The translations under genes were made by a program, and so were the position numbers. A stretch of 8,738 nucleotides of DNA from NCBI GenBank assembly GCA_000436755.1, contig FR887335.1:1627-10364 (forward strand), written 5' to 3'. Source of the stretch: Clostridium sp. CAG:253 (lineage in GTDB: Bacteria; Bacillota; Clostridia; Lachnospirales; Lachnospiraceae). Positions 6,664 to 8,738 of the stretch are shown one piece after another (the first letter of the stretch is position 1; each line of letters starts with the position of its first letter). The notes under the pieces were generated by a model, which searched no databases, was not told the DNA's origin, and saw only the letters and a list, made by a program, of their open reading frames with translations.

Positions 6664-6692
6664 ATATTACCATAATTTTTTTACATGGTCAA
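6664..6692 (-). promoter_or_regulatory. Sigma-A-like promoter for the HPr gene
   Basis: On the minus strand TTGACC (6692-6687) is separated by exactly 17 bases from TAATAT (6669-6664), and TGG precedes the -10, adding extended -10 character. Transcription would start near 6657, giving a leader of about 140 bases before the HPr start at 6515. A further TTGACA at 6721-6716 lies upstream but lacks a good -10 at the right distance. This promoter would let HPr be made independently of the permease gene. Confidence 0.65.
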
Positions 6693-6749
6693 AATACACT
6701 TTTACCATTTTATTCTGTCAAAAAGTTTTCTTCAATGTCTTAATGTCTC

Positions 6750-8660
6750 TTATGCTATTTTCTTTTTAAGTACACCGAGCAATGCTGTTGAAACGATTGT
6801 TCCTATTACAAGCGATACAAGATATAACCATGAACCTCCAACAACAGGGAATACAAAAATTCCACCATGCGGTGCCATAAGTGTACAGTTAAATACCATG
6901 CTGAGTGCTCCTGCCACACCTGAACCGATGATACATGAAGGTATTACATGAAGCGGATCTGATGCTGCGTAAGGTATCGCACCTTCTGTAATAAATGCAA
7001 GTCCCATTACAAAGTTTGTAGGGCCGCTTTCTCTTTGCTCTTTTGTAAACTTATCTTTAAATAACATTGTTGCAAGTGCTATAGCACATGGTGGAACCAT
7101 ACCACCAATCATAACAGCCGCCATAATATCATAATTTCCGGCTGCTATGGAATTTATACCAAATACATAAGCTGCTTTATTGAATGGGCCTCCCATATCA
7201 ATTGCCATCATTCCGCCCAAGATAAATCCGAGAACAATCTTACTTGAACCGCCCATGCTTCCAAGCCATGAATTAAGTCCTGTGTTTATAACACCCATAA
7301 CAGGCTCAACAATATAGTTCATTCCCAGTCCCATTATAAGAATACCTACAACAGGGTAAATAAGTACCGGCGCAAGTTTTTCAAGTGCTTCCGGAAGTTT
7401 CTCACATACTTTTCTAAGAAGAATAATTACATATCCTGCGAGGAAACCTGCTACCATAGCTCCGAGGAAACCTGATTTCCCGTTATATGCAATCATTCCG
7501 CCTACAAAACCAAGTGCAAGTGCCGGTCTGTCACCGATTGCCATTGCTATAAAGCCTGCCAGAACCGGAAGCATAAAGTTAAATGCTAGTCCGCCAATGC
7601 TCTTAAACATTGCGGCTGCCGGTGTGATTGTACCGAAGTTTGAACGATCCTCAACTGAAAGTGATGATATATCAACTGACAATCCGTCAATGAGGAATGC
7701 TATTGCTATAAGTATACCACCGCCTACTACAAACGGAAGCATATGAGATACACCATTCATAAGCTGTGTATATATCTTATGCCCTATACTTCCTCCTGAT
7801 GTCTCTTTGCTCTGGCTCTCTGATGCATTTGCTGCATGGTAGACAGGTGCATCGCCGTCTACTGCTCTCTTTATAAGTTCATCAGCTTTATTTATACCAT
7901 CTGAAACCTGACACTCAATAACTTTCTTTCCGTCAAATCTCTCCATAGGAACTTTTGCATCTGCCGCAACGATAATGCAGTCAGCCTGTGCAATATCACT
8001 GTCTGTAAGTACATTCTTTGCCCCACCGGAACCTCTTGTCTCTATCTTGACATTTACACCTGCTGCACTTGCAGCTTTCTCAATTCCTTCTGCTGCCATG
8101 TATGTGTGTGCTATTCCTGTCGGGCATGATGTAACTGCGAGAATTTTCTTTCCCAATTCATTAGGCACATTTGTTTTTTCAAGCCTCTCATCAATATCCG
8201 GTTTCTCATCATCAGCTTTATCTATAATTGCAAGAAATTCTTCAACTGATTTTGCCTGTCTGAGGGATTTGGAAAACTCCTCATCCATCATAAGCACAGA
8301 TAACTTGCTAAGCACATCGAGGTGCACATTATCCTCTGTATTTGGTGCCGCAATAAGGAAAAGAAGTGTTACCGGTTCGCCATCAAGAGAGTCAAAATCA
8401 ACTCCATTCTTAATAACCATTGCCGCAAGTCCCGGCTTGTCAACTGCATCACACTTTCCATGCGGAATTGCAATTCCCTCACCAATTCCTGTTGTGCTTT
8501 CTTCTTCTCTCAGATAAACCTGCTTTTTGTAAGCTTCTCTGTCGTTTATCTTGCCGCTTTTTACCATGAGGTCTATAGCCATATCAAGTGCTTCCGACTT
8601 AGACCCAGGTGCAAGGTCAAGACTTATACTCTTTACATCCAATAAATCTGTTATTCTCAT
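6750..8660 (-). CDS. fruA: Fructose-type PTS permease, fused EIIA-EIIB-EIIC
   Basis: This 636-residue protein imports fructose, or a related sugar, and phosphorylates it on entry, usually to fructose 1-phosphate. Domains run A-B-C. EIIA is about residues 1-150, with phospho-His67 in GIAIPHGK and a second conserved His113 in NTEDNVHLDVL. EIIB is about 172-270, with phospho-Cys179 in TSCPTGIAHTYMAAE. EIIC is about 296-636, with many hydrophobic spans plus AIDMGGPFNKAAYVFG (486-501), EGAIPYAASDP (559-569) and APHGG (596-600), all typical of fructose permeases. A charged linker of about 25 residues separates B from C. In-frame ATGs lie at 8672, 8666 and 8660. I prefer 8660 because GGAG sits six bases upstream and MRITDLL is the usual start, whereas the 8672 ATG abuts AAAGG with no spacing. 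The HPr gene follows after 234 bases, with no clear terminator between. Confidence 0.93.
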   Translation of the reverse strand: MRITDLLDVKSISLDLAPGSKSEALDMAIDLMVKSGKINDREAYKKQVYLREEESTTGIGEGIAIPHGKCDAVDKPGLAAMVIKNGVDFDSLDGEPVTLLFLIAAPNTEDNVHLDVLSKLSVLMMDEEFSKSLRQAKSVEEFLAIIDKADDEKPDIDERLEKTNVPNELGKKILAVTSCPTGIAHTYMAAEGIEKAASAAGVNVKIETRGSGGAKNVLTDSDIAQADCIIVAADAKVPMERFDGKKVIECQVSDGINKADELIKRAVDGDAPVYHAANASESQSKETSGGSIGHKIYTQLMNGVSHMLPFVVGGGILIAIAFLIDGLSVDISSLSVEDRSNFGTITPAAAMFKSIGGLAFNFMLPVLAGFIAMAIGDRPALALGFVGGMIAYNGKSGFLGAMVAGFLAGYVIILLRKVCEKLPEALEKLAPVLIYPVVGILIMGLGMNYIVEPVMGVINTGLNSWLGSMGGSSKIVLGFILGGMMAIDMGGPFNKAAYVFGINSIAAGNYDIMAAVMIGGMVPPCAIALATMLFKDKFTKEQRESGPTNFVMGLAFITEGAIPYAASDPLHVIPSCIIGSGVAGALSMVFNCTLMAPHGGIFVFPVVGGSWLYLVSLVIGTIVSTALLGVLKKKIA

Positions 8661-8738
8661 GCTCATCTCCATCCTTTCTTCTGTAAACCTTTAAATAGGC
8701 GTTTGCGAAACTCCACACGCCGCATAAATACGACATTT
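8661..8738 (-). other. Right edge upstream of the fructose permease: short, unassigned
   Basis: Only 78 bases are available. On the minus strand one frame is open from the edge to TAA at 8693-8691 (15 codons), and another to TGA at 8665-8663 (24 codons before the stop). Either could be the end of an upstream gene, and 1-phosphofructokinase (fruK) is the expected neighbour, but neither tail is recognisable. GGCGT (8698-8702) and ACGCC (8717-8721) could form a 5-bp stem with a 14-base loop. No convincing promoter for the permease is visible here. Confidence 0.3.

Noticed and set aside
6716..6721. TTGACA as a second HPr promoter -35 box
   Set aside because: No acceptable -10 lies 16-18 bases downstream (TGTATT at 17, TATTTT only at 19). 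The TTGACC-17-TAATAT pair just downstream is clearly better.
7975..8517. Plus-strand open frame of 180 codons inside the fructose permease gene
   Set aside because: It is antisense to the EIIA/EIIB domains, with Ser/Pro-rich translation typical of a reverse-frame shadow.
8663..8738. 3' end of a fruK gene at the right edge
   Set aside because: Two frames are open from the edge, but neither short tail shows recognisable phosphofructokinase sequence, so the expected gene cannot be claimed from this window.
1..8738. CRISPR array, tRNA/rRNA genes, insertion sequence or phage parts
   Set aside because: No regularly spaced repeats, cloverleaf, transposase motifs or long terminal inverted repeats were seen, and the minus strand is almost fully used by ordinary genes.

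Overview
The window is an AT-rich stretch of a low-GC Gram-positive anaerobe. The A/T-rich intergenic DNA, AAGGAGG-type ribosome binding sites, a DeoR-regulated fructose PTS, and a subtilase with a bacterial Ig-like C-terminus together fit a gut or rumen Clostridia member, with Lachnospiraceae the best guess. That assignment is inferred from protein flavour, not from a marker gene. All six complete genes and the one clearly recognisable partial gene lie on the minus strand, so the window reads from right to left.

Right part (about 5.4-8.7 kb), fructose uptake: a fused fructose-type PTS permease (EIIA-EIIB-EIIC), then a stand-alone HPr-like phosphocarrier, then a DeoR-family repressor of the FruR type. 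The three are spaced rather than tightly packed. The HPr gene has its own good sigma-A-like promoter and a roughly 140-nt structured leader. A strong hairpin terminator follows HPr, and the repressor has its own extended -10 promoter against that terminator. The expected 1-phosphofructokinase (fruK) is not in the window and may lie just beyond the right edge. The HPr keeps His15 but has lysine where Firmicutes HPr carries regulatory Ser46. It should therefore transfer phosphate but not act in the HPr-kinase/CcpA branch.

Middle part (about 1.4-5.4 kb), two single genes: a secreted subtilisin-like serine protease (signal peptide, propeptide, S8 domain, Pro/Thr/Ser-rich linker, Ig-like end), and a signal-less clan GH-A glycoside hydrolase resembling GH26. 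The hydrolase appears to have its own promoter and ends in a strong hairpin terminator.

Left part (1-1.3 kb), a regulatory pair: a small ECF-type sigma factor with its own promoter, overlapped by 8 bases by a membrane protein with a DUF4367-like extracellular part that runs off the left edge. This is the usual layout of a sigma factor with its membrane-bound control partner.

I found no RNA genes, mobile elements, CRISPR arrays, broken genes or convincing plus-strand genes. No wholly new system is evident. The best leads are the Ser46-less HPr with its unusual leader, and the sigma/DUF4367 pair.
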